Source: Candidatus Gastranaerophilales bacterium
Lineage (GTDB): Bacteria > Cyanobacteriota > Vampirovibrionia > Gastranaerophilales > Gastranaerophilaceae
NCBI GenBank assembly: GCA_944324435.1
Contig: CALUWH010000008.1
Span: 1 to 64,000 of the forward strand
DNA length: 64,000 bases
Reading direction: 5' to 3'
Shown here piece after piece: positions 34,577 through 43,594 of this stretch. Within the stretch, counting starts at the first letter, position 1, and the number at the start of each line of letters is the position of its first letter. A model generated the notes under the pieces. That model worked only from the letters and a program-made list of their open reading frames with translations. It had not been told where the DNA came from and made no database searches. The position numbers were made by a program, and so were the translations under genes.

Positions 34577-36781
34577 TTAAAGAATATCCAGAGGATCTAT
34601 ATCTATAGCAAGTTTAATGTCTTTGGGAAGCGTTATTTTGTTTAAGAATTTTGAGATAAAATCATGCCCTTTTTGTGAAAGTTTATTCTTAATCAAAATT
34701 TGGAAACGGTAGAAACCGTTTAATTTTTCTATAACACAAGGAGTAGGGCCTAATGTTTCTAAATACTCGGTAAAGCCGAATTTTTCCGTCATTGTATTAA
34801 GCCGCATTGCAATCTCCATGGCTGATTTTTCAGCACGAAAATTGTTTTGAGATGATAATATTAGCCGTATTATCTGACTAAATGGCGGATAGTCAAATTC
34901 TTGACGGGCTTTAATCTCTGTTTCAAAAAACTTTTCATAATTCTGGGATTTGGCTGTCTGGAATGCATAATAATCAGGGTTGTATGTCTGGAATAAAACC
35001 TTACCTTTAAACTCACCACGTCCTGCACGCCCTGCAACCTGGGTAAGAAGCTGAAAGCCGCGCTCTGAAGCTCGAAAATCAGGAATGTTGAACCCTGAAT
35101 CCGCACTTAATACGCCGACAAGCGTTACATTTGGGTTATCAAGCCCCTTTGCAATCATCTGAGTGCCGACCAGAATGTCGATTTTCCCTTTTTGGAATTT
35201 GTTTAAAAGTTCAATATGCGCATTTTTTCTTGTTAAAATATCGCTGTCTATTCTTTCAACCCGAGCGCCAGGATAAAGTTCTTTTATAAGCAGTTCAATT
35301 TTTTGCGTTCCGACTCCGGATGTCGAAAGAGCATCACTTCCGCAAGTCGGACAATAATCCGGAAAACTTATTTCTCTGTTGCAATAATGGCATTTTAGTT
35401 TTTTAATACTCGCGTGCCAAATCATCGGTATTGAACAATCAGGGCATTCGATAACGGTTCCGCAGGCCTTACATTGGGTATATGTAGAATACCCCCGTCT
35501 GTTCATCAAAAGTATTACCTGCTGCTTGCGCTCCAGTGTCTCTGTAATCTCCGTCTGCAGAGGCTTGGAAATAATTCCGCGATATGAAGCCTTGCCGTAC
35601 TCCTGCATATTTATAACCTGAGGTACTGCTAGCGGAGAGTTATTAAACCTTTTTTTCATCTCAAATAAGTTATTATTATTCGTTGCATAATAATATGTAG
35701 AAATATCCGGCGTTGCTGAGCCAAGAAGCAATGGCGCCTGATGAAACTGTGCAAGGCGCCGCGCTACGACGCGTGCGTCGTAGCGCGGCGCCGGATTTGT
35801 CTGCTTGTAAGCTCCTTCGTGCTCTTCATCAATAATAATAAGCCCTATATTTTGAAGTGGTGCAAAAACAGCAGAACGTGCACCTGCAAGTATTTTTATA
35901 TCATTTTTGTAAAGCCGCTGCCATACGTCATACTTTTCGCCGTCTGAAATGCTGCTATGCCAGATTGCAACATCTCTTATACCGAATTTTCTTGCAAGCC
36001 GCTTGGTAAGCTGGGAGGCTAAGGCAATTTCAGGAGCAAGAAACAATACGTTTTTACCTGAGTCTATGACGTCCTTTATAAGCTTAAAATACACTTCTGT
36101 TTTGCCAGATGCAGTAACTCCGTGAAGCAATATCGGATTTGGCGAGCGAAGCTTGGACTTTATACCTTCATATACGGTTATCTGCTCTCCTGCAAGCTCA
36201 AATAACGGCTCCCTCTCAACATTTTTGAATATTGAAAGCGGATTTCTGTAAATATATTCTTGCTCAATTTTAACAAAACCTGCTGCTTCAAGCTTTTTCA
36301 TTGTTGCCCTTGTTGTTTTGGCAATCTCTTCAAACTCAATGAGTGAGCATTTACCTCTGTTTTTCAAAAGCTCCAGAATTTCTCTCTGTCTTTTGGTCAG
36401 TGAAGAAAAATCTTCATTTATTAAAGACACCGCAAGCTCGATTTTCGCGTTCTTTTCGATAAGTTTCATCGGAAGAGCCGCGTTTAATACTGTTACAAAA
36501 TCCGTACAGTAATAGTTCGCAACCCATTCCAAAAGCTTTAAGTATTTGAGAGAAAAAAGCGGTGTCTCGTCAAGAATTTTGTTAATCTTTTTTGCTTTAA
36601 ATTCTCCTGGAAGGTAGTCCGAAAATCCTACAACAAAGGCATTGATTAGCCCCTGCCTTCCGAACGGAACAAGAACTGCCTGCCCGATTTGAATAATTCC
36701 GTGCATCTCATCAGGTATAAGATAACTGAAAGTTTTTACTCCCAAACCCTTAATATTTACCAGAACTAAAGCGTATTTCAT
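34577..36781 (-). CDS. priA: Primosomal replication helicase PriA
   Basis: PriA restarts stalled forks as a 3'-5' DEAH-type helicase. The sequence shows an N-terminal DNA-binding domain, Walker A LHGVTASGKTEVYF, Walker B IIDEEHEGAYKQ, GSATPDIS, MNRRGYS, the eight zinc-binding cysteines (CKACGTVIECPDCS, CHYCN, CPTCGSD), and C-terminal VAGRAGRG. The ATG at 36781 is preferred over a TTG at 36787. It has an extended -10 7 nt upstream and no RBS. The coding sequence contains a perfect 38-bp GC-rich palindrome (35755-35792) at the conserved APRYDARVVARR segment. Confidence 0.96.
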   Translation of the reverse strand: MKYALVLVNIKGLGVKTFSYLIPDEMHGIIQIGQAVLVPFGRQGLINAFVVGFSDYLPGEFKAKKINKILDETPLFSLKYLKLLEWVANYYCTDFVTVLNAALPMKLIEKNAKIELAVSLINEDFSSLTKRQREILELLKNRGKCSLIEFEEIAKTTRATMKKLEAAGFVKIEQEYIYRNPLSIFKNVEREPLFELAGEQITVYEGIKSKLRSPNPILLHGVTASGKTEVYFKLIKDVIDSGKNVLFLAPEIALASQLTKRLARKFGIRDVAIWHSSISDGEKYDVWQRLYKNDIKILAGARSAVFAPLQNIGLIIIDEEHEGAYKQTNPAPRYDARVVARRLAQFHQAPLLLGSATPDISTYYYATNNNNLFEMKKRFNNSPLAVPQVINMQEYGKASYRGIISKPLQTEITETLERKQQVILLMNRRGYSTYTQCKACGTVIECPDCSIPMIWHASIKKLKCHYCNREISFPDYCPTCGSDALSTSGVGTQKIELLIKELYPGARVERIDSDILTRKNAHIELLNKFQKGKIDILVGTQMIAKGLDNPNVTLVGVLSADSGFNIPDFRASERGFQLLTQVAGRAGRGEFKGKVLFQTYNPDYYAFQTAKSQNYEKFFETEIKARQEFDYPPFSQIIRLILSSQNNFRAEKSAMEIAMRLNTMTEKFGFTEYLETLGPTPCVIEKLNGFYRFQILIKNKLSQKGHDFISKFLNKITLPKDIKLAIDIDPLDIL
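35755..35792. repeat. Perfect GC-rich palindrome inside priA
   Basis: Two 18-bp arms (starting GGCGCCGCGCTACGACGC) flank a GT apex. The segment is almost all G and C in an AT-rich gene, yet it encodes a conserved PriA motif, and both strands read APRYDA-VVARR. It is not an insertion, since the protein stays aligned with the family. Confidence 0.9.
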
Positions 36782-36788
36782 AAACAAA

Positions 36789-36794
36789 ATTATA
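36789..36794 (-). promoter_or_regulatory. -10 hexamer of a predicted leaderless transcript (priA)
   Basis: On the minus strand TGC-TATAAT (extended -10) ends 7 nt before the ATG at 36779-36781. Confidence 0.6.
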
Positions 36795-36890
36795 GCATAA
36801 GAAGCTGCGAAAAAACGATGGATTTATTTCTGAAATCCTTGTGATGGCATGCTTTTCATGTAAATTTATATTAAATTTGCCGCGAATAAC

Positions 36891-36919
36891 TTTACATTTG
36901 CTTCTATTTAAAATAGTAT
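36891..36919 (+). promoter_or_regulatory. ftsZ promoter
   Basis: TTTACA (36891-36896), 17 bp, TAGTAT (36914-36919), 46 bp before the GTG start. Confidence 0.55.
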
Positions 36920-36965
36920 GTTAATATAGTGGTATAGTATAGAAAAGAAAAAAAGAGGAATAATT

Positions 36966-38141
36966 GTGGACAACTTAGGACCAGATATTTTTGGAAGAAA
37001 AGATGTTGAAATGAACAATATTCAATCATCAGATAATATGACACCTCCGGCAGCTCCGGGTATAAATCCTGCAAAGATAAAAGTTATCGGTGTCGGCGGC
37101 GGCGGCGGAAATGCCGTTAACCGAATGATTAAATCAGGTCTTACCGGAGTAGAATTCTGGTTAATGAACACAGATTTACAAGTTTTGAACTATTCAACCT
37201 GCCAGAATAAAATCCAGCTTGGTGCAAAATTGACGAATGGTCTCGGTGCCGGCGGAGAACCTCAGGTTGGTGAAAAAGCTGCAGAAGAAGCACAACAGGA
37301 AATAACAAGCGCTATAGAGGGCGCAGATATGGTTTTCGTAACGGCCGGTATGGGCGGCGGAACCGGAACAGGAGCGGCTCCTGTGGTTGCTAAAATCGCT
37401 AAGGATTTAGGTATCTTAACTATCGGTGTTGTTACTAAGCCGTTCTCTTTTGAAGGTAAAAGAAGAGCAAATCAGGCTCAGCAGGGACTTGAAAAGTTAA
37501 GAGAATCCGTTGATGCGCTGATTGTTATTCCTAATGATAAACTTCTTGATGTTGTTGACAGAAGAGTTTCTCTGCAGGAATCTTTCATCGTTGTTGATGA
37601 AGTTCTGTTGAGAGGTGTTCAGGGTATTTCTGACATCATTACTATTCCTGGACTTATCAACGTTGACTTTGCTGACGTTAAGAGTGTAATGGCTGCATCC
37701 GGCTCGGCTCTTATGGGTATAGGACGCGGTACAGGAGAAGGCAGAGCTATTGAAGCTGCTAAAATTGCTATCAATTCACAACTTCTCGAAACCTCTATCA
37801 ACGGCGCTTCAGGTGTTATTGTTAACATAACAGGCGGTCCTGATATGACATTACACGAAGTTACTGACGCTACTAACATTATCAATGACGCTGTACTTGA
37901 TGATGCAAGAGTTATTATCGGTGCTGTTGTTGATGATAATATTCAAGGAGAAATTCAGATTACGGTTATTGCTACAGGATTTGAACTAAAAACTTCTAAA
38001 CCGATTGAAGAAAAAGTCGAAAATCGCTCAATCAGTGCTGCAGAGTTCTTCTCGCAGGCATTTAATAATAACCAGCAGCAGAAAGCACCGACAATGTCGT
38101 CTTTCTCAGAAATCCAAATTCCTGATTTTTTAAGAAAATAA
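36966..38141 (+). CDS. ftsZ: Cell division protein FtsZ
   Basis: FtsZ is the tubulin-like GTPase that forms the Z-ring. The tubulin signature [10 protein letters not shown] is intact, with [13 protein letters not shown] at the N-terminal nucleotide site and NxDxADV in [13 protein letters not shown] short variable linker leads to a C-terminal peptide [10 protein letters not shown] that would bind FtsA/ZipA-type partners. The start is GTG with AGAGGA upstream; about 30 residues precede the fold. It is monocistronic and not in a dcw cluster here. Confidence 0.98.
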   Translation: MDNLGPDIFGRKDVEMNNIQSSDNMTPPAAPGINPAKIKVIGVGGGGGNAVNRMIKSGLTGVEFWLMNTDLQVLNYSTCQNKIQLGAKLTNGLGAGGEPQVGEKAAEEAQQEITSAIEGADMVFVTAGMGGGTGTGAAPVVAKIAKDLGILTIGVVTKPFSFEGKRRANQAQQGLEKLRESVDALIVIPNDKLLDVVDRRVSLQESFIVVDEVLLRGVQGISDIITIPGLINVDFADVKSVMAASGSALMGIGRGTGEGRAIEAAKIAINSQLLETSINGASGVIVNITGGPDMTLHEVTDATNIINDAVLDDARVIIGAVVDDNIQGEIQITVIATGFELKTSKPIEEKVENRSISAAEFFSQAFNNNQQQKAPTMSSFSEIQIPDFLRK

Positions 38142-38168
38142 TTATTGTGTGAAGGTTATAATGTGTAG

Positions 38169-38199
38169 AATCCGGTCTTAATAAAAAGACCGGATTTTT
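38169..38199. terminator. Terminator of ftsZ (shared with convergent tspO)
   Basis: An 11-bp stem AATCCGGTCTT / AAGACCGGATT with loop AATAAA is followed by a T5 run on the plus strand. The 3' end touches the tspO stop codon. Confidence 0.9.
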
Positions 38200-38587
38200 A
38201 ATTAAGAAACAGGATTCCGCCATTAAGATAAGTTGCAAAAAGTACCCATAAAAAGTACGGGATTAGAATAATTGCAGAAGCTTTTGAGGTTTTGTAAAAT
38301 TCTTTGACGGTTAAAAATACAAAAATATCCAAAAGAACTATATCAATAAAGGCGAGCCCTGCATTTTTCTGCATAAAAAATAAAGGTGTCCAAATGATAT
38401 TTAGAAGAAGCTGGATAATAAAATAGATGTACCCGTTGACCTTGTCTTGCCCTCCGCGTTTTGTTGTAAACAGAATAAGTGATACAAAAATCGTCAGGTA
38501 TAAGATAATCCATGCAGGGCCAAAAATCTGCGCCGGAGGCGTAAGAGGCGGTTTTATAAGTAAATTGTACCATTCAGTATCGAACAT
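38198..38587 (-). CDS. tspO: TspO/MBR family membrane protein
   Basis: TspO homologues bind tetrapyrroles and act in porphyrin handling or stress signalling. Seen are WYNLLIKPPLTPPAQIFGPAW at the N-terminus (reported here in part as KPPLTPPAQIFGPAWIILY), NIIWTPLFF and the C-terminal PYFLWVLFATYLNGGI. At 129 residues it lacks the first few residues common in the family but has the five-helix layout. It converges on ftsZ. Confidence 0.88.
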   Translation of the reverse strand: MFDTEWYNLLIKPPLTPPAQIFGPAWIILYLTIFVSLILFTTKRGGQDKVNGYIYFIIQLLLNIIWTPLFFMQKNAGLAFIDIVLLDIFVFLTVKEFYKTSKASAIILIPYFLWVLFATYLNGGILFLN

Positions 38588-38636
38588 AATTCTATTATTT
38601 ATAAAATTTAAGAATTATAATCCGCCTTGTGGGGAA

Positions 38637-39527
38637 CTACTTTTCAACTACAATAGCTACCCACTGGTCTTGTGTCATAATCTCAATAACCTTTAGATTA
38701 TGCTTAGCTGCCGCATCAAGAACTATTTGCAGCTTTTCGTTTAAAATACCGCTTAGTACCATCTTCGCGCCGTTATTCATTATATTTTTTAGATCACCCA
38801 TAATTTGCGCGAGGATATTATGAAGTATGTTTGCGCATATAAAGTCGAACTTTTCATTGAGTTTATCTGCGGTATTTAGTTCAAATGTACATTCAACCTT
38901 GTTGATTTTTGCATTATCTTTACAAACATCAATAACGGTCTCATCATTATCGCAACCGTAAGCAGCTTGTGCGCCAAGCTTCATTGCACATATAGCAAGG
39001 ATTCCGGAGCCTGTTCCTATGTCTGCGACTTTAGAATTTGGTACCATATATTTTTCAATTGCTTTCATACAGAGCTGTGTTGTCTGATGGGTTCCCGTGC
39101 CAAATGCGCAGCCCGGGTCAAGGGTGATTGTTACTTCATTGTCTTTAGGGGTGTAGTTCAACCAGCTTGGCACAACTGCTATACCCTCTGAAACGTGTGT
39201 TACCCCCCATTTTTCTTTCCACTTTTTTGACCAGTCCTGGTTTTCTTTTTCATCAATTTGGACTTCCCAGCTTCCAAGCTCTTCCTCTGTAAAACCGCGT
39301 TCCTTCAAAAGTTCTCGCTCGGTCTTTAAAACCTCTATAGGATTACGGGTTATGTCTGTCAAAAATACTCGCAAAGTACCTTGAGTGGTTGCTGTCATAA
39401 CCAAATCTTTGTATGTTTCTTCCGCAAGCACAATTCCTTCGCAATCAAAATTGGAAAAACAAATGTCAGAGACAATATCTTCAATTTCAGGGTTAATTTT
39501 TATTCTTAATTCGTAGTAACTGTTCAT
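38637..39527 (-). CDS. prmA: Ribosomal protein L11 methyltransferase PrmA
   Basis: PrmA trimethylates ribosomal protein L11 using S-adenosylmethionine. The SAM-binding motif VADIGTGSGILAICAMKLG, preceded by the linker DPGCAFGTGTHQTT, and the ICANILHNIL active-site region are clear. The N-terminal ferredoxin-like domain is present; 296 residues is normal. TATAAT ends 6 nt before the ATG and no RBS is seen, so it is probably leaderless, starting just after the peptidase gene upstream. Confidence 0.95.
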   Translation of the reverse strand: MNSYYELRIKINPEIEDIVSDICFSNFDCEGIVLAEETYKDLVMTATTQGTLRVFLTDITRNPIEVLKTERELLKERGFTEEELGSWEVQIDEKENQDWSKKWKEKWGVTHVSEGIAVVPSWLNYTPKDNEVTITLDPGCAFGTGTHQTTQLCMKAIEKYMVPNSKVADIGTGSGILAICAMKLGAQAAYGCDNDETVIDVCKDNAKINKVECTFELNTADKLNEKFDFICANILHNILAQIMGDLKNIMNNGAKMVLSGILNEKLQIVLDAAAKHNLKVIEIMTQDQWVAIVVEK

Positions 39528-39533
39528 AAGAAC

Positions 39534-39539
39534 ATTATA
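39534..39539 (-). promoter_or_regulatory. -10 hexamer of a predicted leaderless transcript (prmA)
   Basis: On the minus strand TGT-TATAAT (extended -10) ends 6 nt before the ATG at 39525-39527. Confidence 0.6.
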
Positions 39540-39542
39540 ACA

Positions 39543-40919
39543 TTACCATTTTATAAAAGATACTGCTTGAATATAGTTATCAAAATCTTCTTTTGACAAC
39601 TCGTAAGCAGGAGCTCCGTTAATATCGTCTATTCTGTTAAACAGGATATAACTACCCTTGTTAGCGGAAAATACTTCGGAAAAATCCTCTGAATTATTTG
39701 ATTCCTGAATAATTAACTTGTCCCCTTCCGCATTCATTCCTACTACACTGATTGAGTGTCCTCCTACACCAAGCACAACCGCACCTCGCTTGTTTGTTAT
39801 AATATCGGAAATATCTTCAAACTCTATGGCAGTGGGGTTTCCTGTTCCAATACCCGGATGCACATCTATATCAAGAAACTTTTTCTTTATATCATTGTAG
39901 TAAGAAAAACTGCCGCCCGTCATAATTTCAAAAAATCTGAATCCGAAATTTCCGCTATCGACATCTCTTACGCTGTGGTTTTCTCTTTCCATTTTATTTT
40001 GAAGCTCAGGGTTTTGACGTACCTCGTCAAAATACCGCCTAACCGCTATAAGGTATGCGACGGCATCGCCTTCGCCTTCTGCAAGCTCACCGCTTTCTGC
40101 AATTATATCTTCGGGAGTGATAATGTAAATTCCGTCATGCAGATTGTTATTTTCAGCCTCCTGCAGGTGAATTGCAAAAACTCCGCTTTGTTTGTCATAA
40201 TAACAATTACTTTCTAAAAGTTCCTTGCCTTCTTCTGTTGTCAAAAGCGTATTTATACCTGCAAGCGCCCAGCAAACATTTGTTTTTTGAGTCGCAGGTT
40301 TATCAAACTTGCCGTTTCCTAAATCAACTTTTCTTTTACTACTTGGTTTAGAAACCTCATTGGCTTCCAAGAAATTTTGAACACTATCCTCAAGCTTTGT
40401 CCTGTCATAGGGCTCTCTTAGTATTTGGAGACTCTTCTCGCCCTGCTCTTTATTTGCTTTGTTAATCTCCAATCTCTTTTTAATATTTCTAATCATATAA
40501 TCATAATCACACATCGACGGCCCCAACTCTTTGGCGTCTTCATCATATTGGCAGACAAACTGAAACAGTGCATTTTCTATTTTTTGCCTGTACATCTCGG
40601 AATCTTTGCTATTAGTCAGTTTTCTATATATTGCAGCGTATTCCTGAGCGTTATCAATATTAATTTGGGGTAAGTTATTGTTGTTTTGAAACCACTCATT
40701 AAACTTATTTTTGAGGTTATTATAAAGCGTTTGCAGCGTATTTTGCTCCTGCTTAGGTAGCTCTGCATACACGGTTTCAGCTTTAAGCTGCCCGTTCAAA
40801 TACTCGCCGAGTTTATTAAATTCAGCATAAGTATCAATCTGTGAACTGCTTGCGCCGGCAGAGTCAGAACTTGCAATCATCCTTAATATGGAGTTATAAA
40901 TATTGTTTATTTCTGTCAT
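39543..40919 (-). CDS. Papain/calpain-like cysteine peptidase, candidate effector
   Basis: A 458-residue cytosolic-type protein without signal peptide. The N-terminal 200 residues are helical. The C-terminal half has a C1/C2-type active site: QKTNVCWALAGINTLL (oxyanion glutamine and nucleophilic cysteine, about residue 225), GGHSISVVGMN (catalytic histidine, about 395) and ESNNS (asparagine, about 415). The ATG at 40919 follows a weak AGG; an upstream TTG at 40940 is less likely. A near-consensus sigma-28 promoter lies 27 bp before it. The combination suggests a flagella-co-regulated protease or effector; the substrate is unknown. Confidence 0.78.
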   Translation of the reverse strand: MTEINNIYNSILRMIASSDSAGASSSQIDTYAEFNKLGEYLNGQLKAETVYAELPKQEQNTLQTLYNNLKNKFNEWFQNNNNLPQINIDNAQEYAAIYRKLTNSKDSEMYRQKIENALFQFVCQYDEDAKELGPSMCDYDYMIRNIKKRLEINKANKEQGEKSLQILREPYDRTKLEDSVQNFLEANEVSKPSSKRKVDLGNGKFDKPATQKTNVCWALAGINTLLTTEEGKELLESNCYYDKQSGVFAIHLQEAENNNLHDGIYIITPEDIIAESGELAEGEGDAVAYLIAVRRYFDEVRQNPELQNKMERENHSVRDVDSGNFGFRFFEIMTGGSFSYYNDIKKKFLDIDVHPGIGTGNPTAIEFEDISDIITNKRGAVVLGVGGHSISVVGMNAEGDKLIIQESNNSEDFSEVFSANKGSYILFNRIDDINGAPAYELSKEDFDNYIQAVSFIKW

Positions 40920-40945
40920 TTTAACCTGTTTTTTTAACAAGATTT

Positions 40946-40972
40946 ATAACGGCATTTTTCTGCAAAACTTTA
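40946..40972 (-). promoter_or_regulatory. Sigma-28 (FliA)-type promoter of the cysteine peptidase
   Basis: On the minus strand TAAAGTTT (40965-40972), 11 bp, GCCGTTAT (40946-40953): 8/8 match to the -35 and 6/8 to the -10 of the FliA consensus with exact spacing. Confidence 0.75.
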
Positions 40973-41016
40973 ATAAAACAACTTATTTCTTAACAGAACT
41001 TAATAAACCCGATAAT

Positions 41017-41970
41017 TTATTCAAGAAATCTTCCCATTGCGCGGAATTTCTGATAACGTTCATTTTTGAGTTCTTCCGAGGATTTCTGGTTTAATTCTTC
41101 TAAAGCTTTAATTATAGAGGTTTTAATATTTCCGGAAGCTTCATTATAATCGACATGCGCACCGCCTACCGGTTCAGGGATTTCTTCATCAATGATTCCG
41201 AGTTCAAGCAAATCTTTTGATGTGATTTTTAACGCTTCAGCTGCGTCTGCAAATCTTGAAGCGTCACGCCATAATATAGAGGCGCATCCTTCCGGAGAAA
41301 TTACCGTATAATAAGCGTGTTCAAGCATCATAACCCTATCGGCGACAGCTAAGCCTAAAGCTCCGCCGCTGCAGCCTTCGCCCGTTATAATTGCAACAAT
41401 AGGAACATTGAGTTTTGACATTTCTCTCAAGTTCATTGCAATTGCGGCACCCTGCCCGGTTTCTTCGGCCTTAATTCCCGGATAAGCGCCCGGAGTATCA
41501 ATCAAAGTCACGATTGGAAGATTAAATTTATTAGCGTGGTTAAAGAGACGTAAAGCCTTTCTATAACCCTGCGGCTGAGGCATTCCAAAATTATATTCCA
41601 GATTTTCTTTTGTAGTTTTCCCCTTCTGTATTCCGATAATCATCAACGGTTTTCCGTTAATTTTTGCCAATCCGCCGATTATAGCCCTATCGTCCATTCC
41701 TTCTCTATCGCCATGAAGTTCAATAAATTCGTCACAGATAAGGTTGACATAATCAAGAAATTTGGGTCTTTCAGGATGCCTTGCAATTTGTAATTTTTGT
41801 GAAGGTTTCAATTTTGAATATAACTCCTTTTTGTAATCCTGAGCCTGCTTTTCAAAGGTTGCAATCTGACTGTCCAGATTCATCCCGGAAGCTTCGCTCA
41901 TTTTTTTTAGTTCATCTATTTTTTTCTGTATTTCTATTATAGGTTTTTCAAATTCTAAAACTGTTGCCAT
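41017..41970 (-). CDS. accA: Acetyl-CoA carboxylase carboxyltransferase, alpha subunit
   Basis: AccA with AccD transfers carboxyl from carboxybiotin to acetyl-CoA for fatty acid synthesis. Family motifs seen are ARHPERPKFLDYV, ELHGDREGMDD, PQPQGYRKALRL, IDTPGAYPG and EGCSGGALGLAVADRVMMLE. At 317 residues it is full length. It starts 6 bp after accD, forming an accDA operon. Confidence 0.97.
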   Translation of the reverse strand: MATVLEFEKPIIEIQKKIDELKKMSEASGMNLDSQIATFEKQAQDYKKELYSKLKPSQKLQIARHPERPKFLDYVNLICDEFIELHGDREGMDDRAIIGGLAKINGKPLMIIGIQKGKTTKENLEYNFGMPQPQGYRKALRLFNHANKFNLPIVTLIDTPGAYPGIKAEETGQGAAIAMNLREMSKLNVPIVAIITGEGCSGGALGLAVADRVMMLEHAYYTVISPEGCASILWRDASRFADAAEALKITSKDLLELGIIDEEIPEPVGGAHVDYNEASGNIKTSIIKALEELNQKSSEELKNERYQKFRAMGRFLE

Positions 41971-41976
41971 CTTTTT

Positions 41977-42843
41977 CTATACCCCATGTATATCCAGAAT
42001 ATTAGCCAGAGTTTTTCTCAAATTCTTCCTCTTGGAGACTATATCCACCTGACCGAATTTTAACAGATATTCTGCTGTTTGGAAATCATCCGGGAGCTTT
42101 TGTCTTATAGTCTGCTCAATAACTCTTCTTCCGGCAAATCCGATTCTTGCGCCCTGCTCTGCGATAATAATATCACCCAGCGTTCCGAAAGAGGCTGTAA
42201 TTCCTCCAAATGTAGGTTCAGTAAGAAGGTTGATATACAGAAGTCCTGCTTCATCAAGTCTCCCTGCCGCGCAGGAGGTCTTTGCCATTTGCATAAGGCT
42301 TAGAGCGCTTTCCTGCATTCGAGCGCCGCCGGATGAAGTGACTGCGAGCATCGGAAGTTTAAGTTCAAGAGCTTTTTCCATAATTCTCGTAACTTTTTCA
42401 CCTACGACGCTGCCCATTGAACCGCCCATAAAGTCAAAATCCATTACGGCCGCTGCTATTCTATGTCCCTCAATATTGCCGATACCTGTAATTACAGCCT
42501 CATCAAGCCCTGTTTTCGCGTGAGCTTTTTTGAGTCTTTCTGCGTAAGACTCTGTATCGACAAAATTCAATGGATCGCAAGGTAAAACATTTTTAAAATA
42601 CTCTTCAAAAGACCCTTCATCAAAAAGCTGTTTAATCCTGGTCTTTGCATTTATCCGATAATGATAGTCACAATGCGGACATACCATAAAATTGTCTTCC
42701 AATTCAGATTTTAGAATTTGACTTTCGCAGTGAACGCATTTTGTCCAGAGTTCAGGAGCTTCCATATCAAGCCCTTTCATATCTTTCGCCCTGCGCTCAA
42801 TTTGTGCTTCTTTACGTTTTTCGAACCATTCTTGTATCGTCAT
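41977..42843 (-). CDS. accD: Acetyl-CoA carboxylase carboxyltransferase, beta subunit
   Basis: The N-terminal zinc ribbon has four cysteines (CVHC and CPHC), followed by the carboxyltransferase fold with ITGIGNIEGHRIAAAVMDF, FMGGSMGSVVGEK and SSGGARMQE. The ATG at 42843 is used; a GTG at 42852 is also possible, and the leader lacks a clear RBS at proper distance. A small hairpin (CGG-TGT around 42854-42872) lies directly upstream and could affect initiation. The gene is followed by accA. Confidence 0.95.
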   Translation of the reverse strand: MTIQEWFEKRKEAQIERRAKDMKGLDMEAPELWTKCVHCESQILKSELEDNFMVCPHCDYHYRINAKTRIKQLFDEGSFEEYFKNVLPCDPLNFVDTESYAERLKKAHAKTGLDEAVITGIGNIEGHRIAAAVMDFDFMGGSMGSVVGEKVTRIMEKALELKLPMLAVTSSGGARMQESALSLMQMAKTSCAAGRLDEAGLLYINLLTEPTFGGITASFGTLGDIIIAEQGARIGFAGRRVIEQTIRQKLPDDFQTAEYLLKFGQVDIVSKRKNLRKTLANILDIHGV

Positions 42844-42958
42844 TTTATACACATCCGGCTGTGTAATACAACCGTCCTTCTCCTACTTAACTAAAAAACC
42901 TTTTACCCATTCATTTTACATCAAACATACGATAAAGGGGAGATGTTTTAATAATTCG

Positions 42959-43369
42959 TTACGCATGGATTCTCATCATTCTTATGCGTGCGTCTACATT
43001 TTTCTTCCATTCATTCAGCTTAATTTCCATTGCGAGTTGTCTTACTTCTTCCTCAAGTTCATTTTTTTCGCTTTTTAACGATTTATTTGCGCTTTTAATA
43101 GGGGACAGCTCAAAACAATCCGTTTTAGGCTGCTTATTAAGCTCGTCTTTCCAACTTGCAAAAAGTCCTTCTCCAAGTCCGGCTTCCCTGTAGGGCTTTG
43201 AAAGAGTTTCATCACCAAACTGAATTGAAGTTTTAAGCCTATTTTTAACAGTTAAATCCGGTCGTGGAAATTTATTTGGCAGCATGCTTGCTCTGGAATA
43301 AATTTCCGAAGAATTAATTTTCTTGTTACTAACTGTCATTTTCCCGAGTAAAGCAATTAATTGAGGCAT
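42959..43369 (-). CDS. Hypothetical protein, 136 residues
   Basis: Of two tandem ATGs, the second (43369) is preferred because AAAGGAG lies 6 nt before it. The product has no signal peptide, a polar N-terminus with SNKKINSSEIYSRAS, and a long C-terminal coiled-coil (about residues 90-130, SEKNELEEEVRQLAMEIKL). A TATAAT box lies upstream. No family is recognised. It may be a cytosolic coiled-coil adaptor, which is speculation. Confidence 0.7.
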   Translation of the reverse strand: MPQLIALLGKMTVSNKKINSSEIYSRASMLPNKFPRPDLTVKNRLKTSIQFGDETLSKPYREAGLGEGLFASWKDELNKQPKTDCFELSPIKSANKSLKSEKNELEEEVRQLAMEIKLNEWKKNVDARIRMMRIHA

Positions 43370-43512
43370 ACACATCTCCTTTCAACATGTTTATTATAAA
43401 ACAAATATACAAAAGTAAAGACCATATTTAATAATATACGTTTCTTTGAGACCAATATTTAAGTTTGAAATCAGGTTTACCAGAACCGACGTCAGTCCTA
43501 AGATAAAAAAAA

Positions 43513-43543
43513 CCACTCGTAGTGTGTGTTTCGAGTGGGTTTT
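43513..43543 (+). terminator. Terminator-like hairpin
   Basis: CCACTCG / CGAGTGG (7 bp, 12-nt loop TAGTGTGTGTTT-like) is followed by GTTTTG and more T. It has A-rich sequence on the other side, so either strand might use it. No plus-strand gene precedes it. Confidence 0.5.
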
Positions 43544-43594
43544 GTTTTCTGCATCCTAATGGTCTTTTTTAGTGTTTATTATCTAGGAGTTTAT

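Noticed and set aside
35741-35947. 68-codon plus-strand frame inside priA
   Set aside because: It mirrors the real protein only because the palindrome reads alike on both strands; no RBS and it breaks the conserved helicase gene.
36861-36886. Sigma-28-like TAAATTTA-N10-GCCGCGAA upstream of ftsZ
   Set aside because: The spacing is 10 rather than 11 and both halves are weak; a better sigma-70 type promoter lies closer to the gene.
42854-42890. Eight-codon leader peptide before accD
   Set aside because: A TTG with AAGG upstream gives a very short frame ending next to the accD start, but it is too short to support without experimental data.
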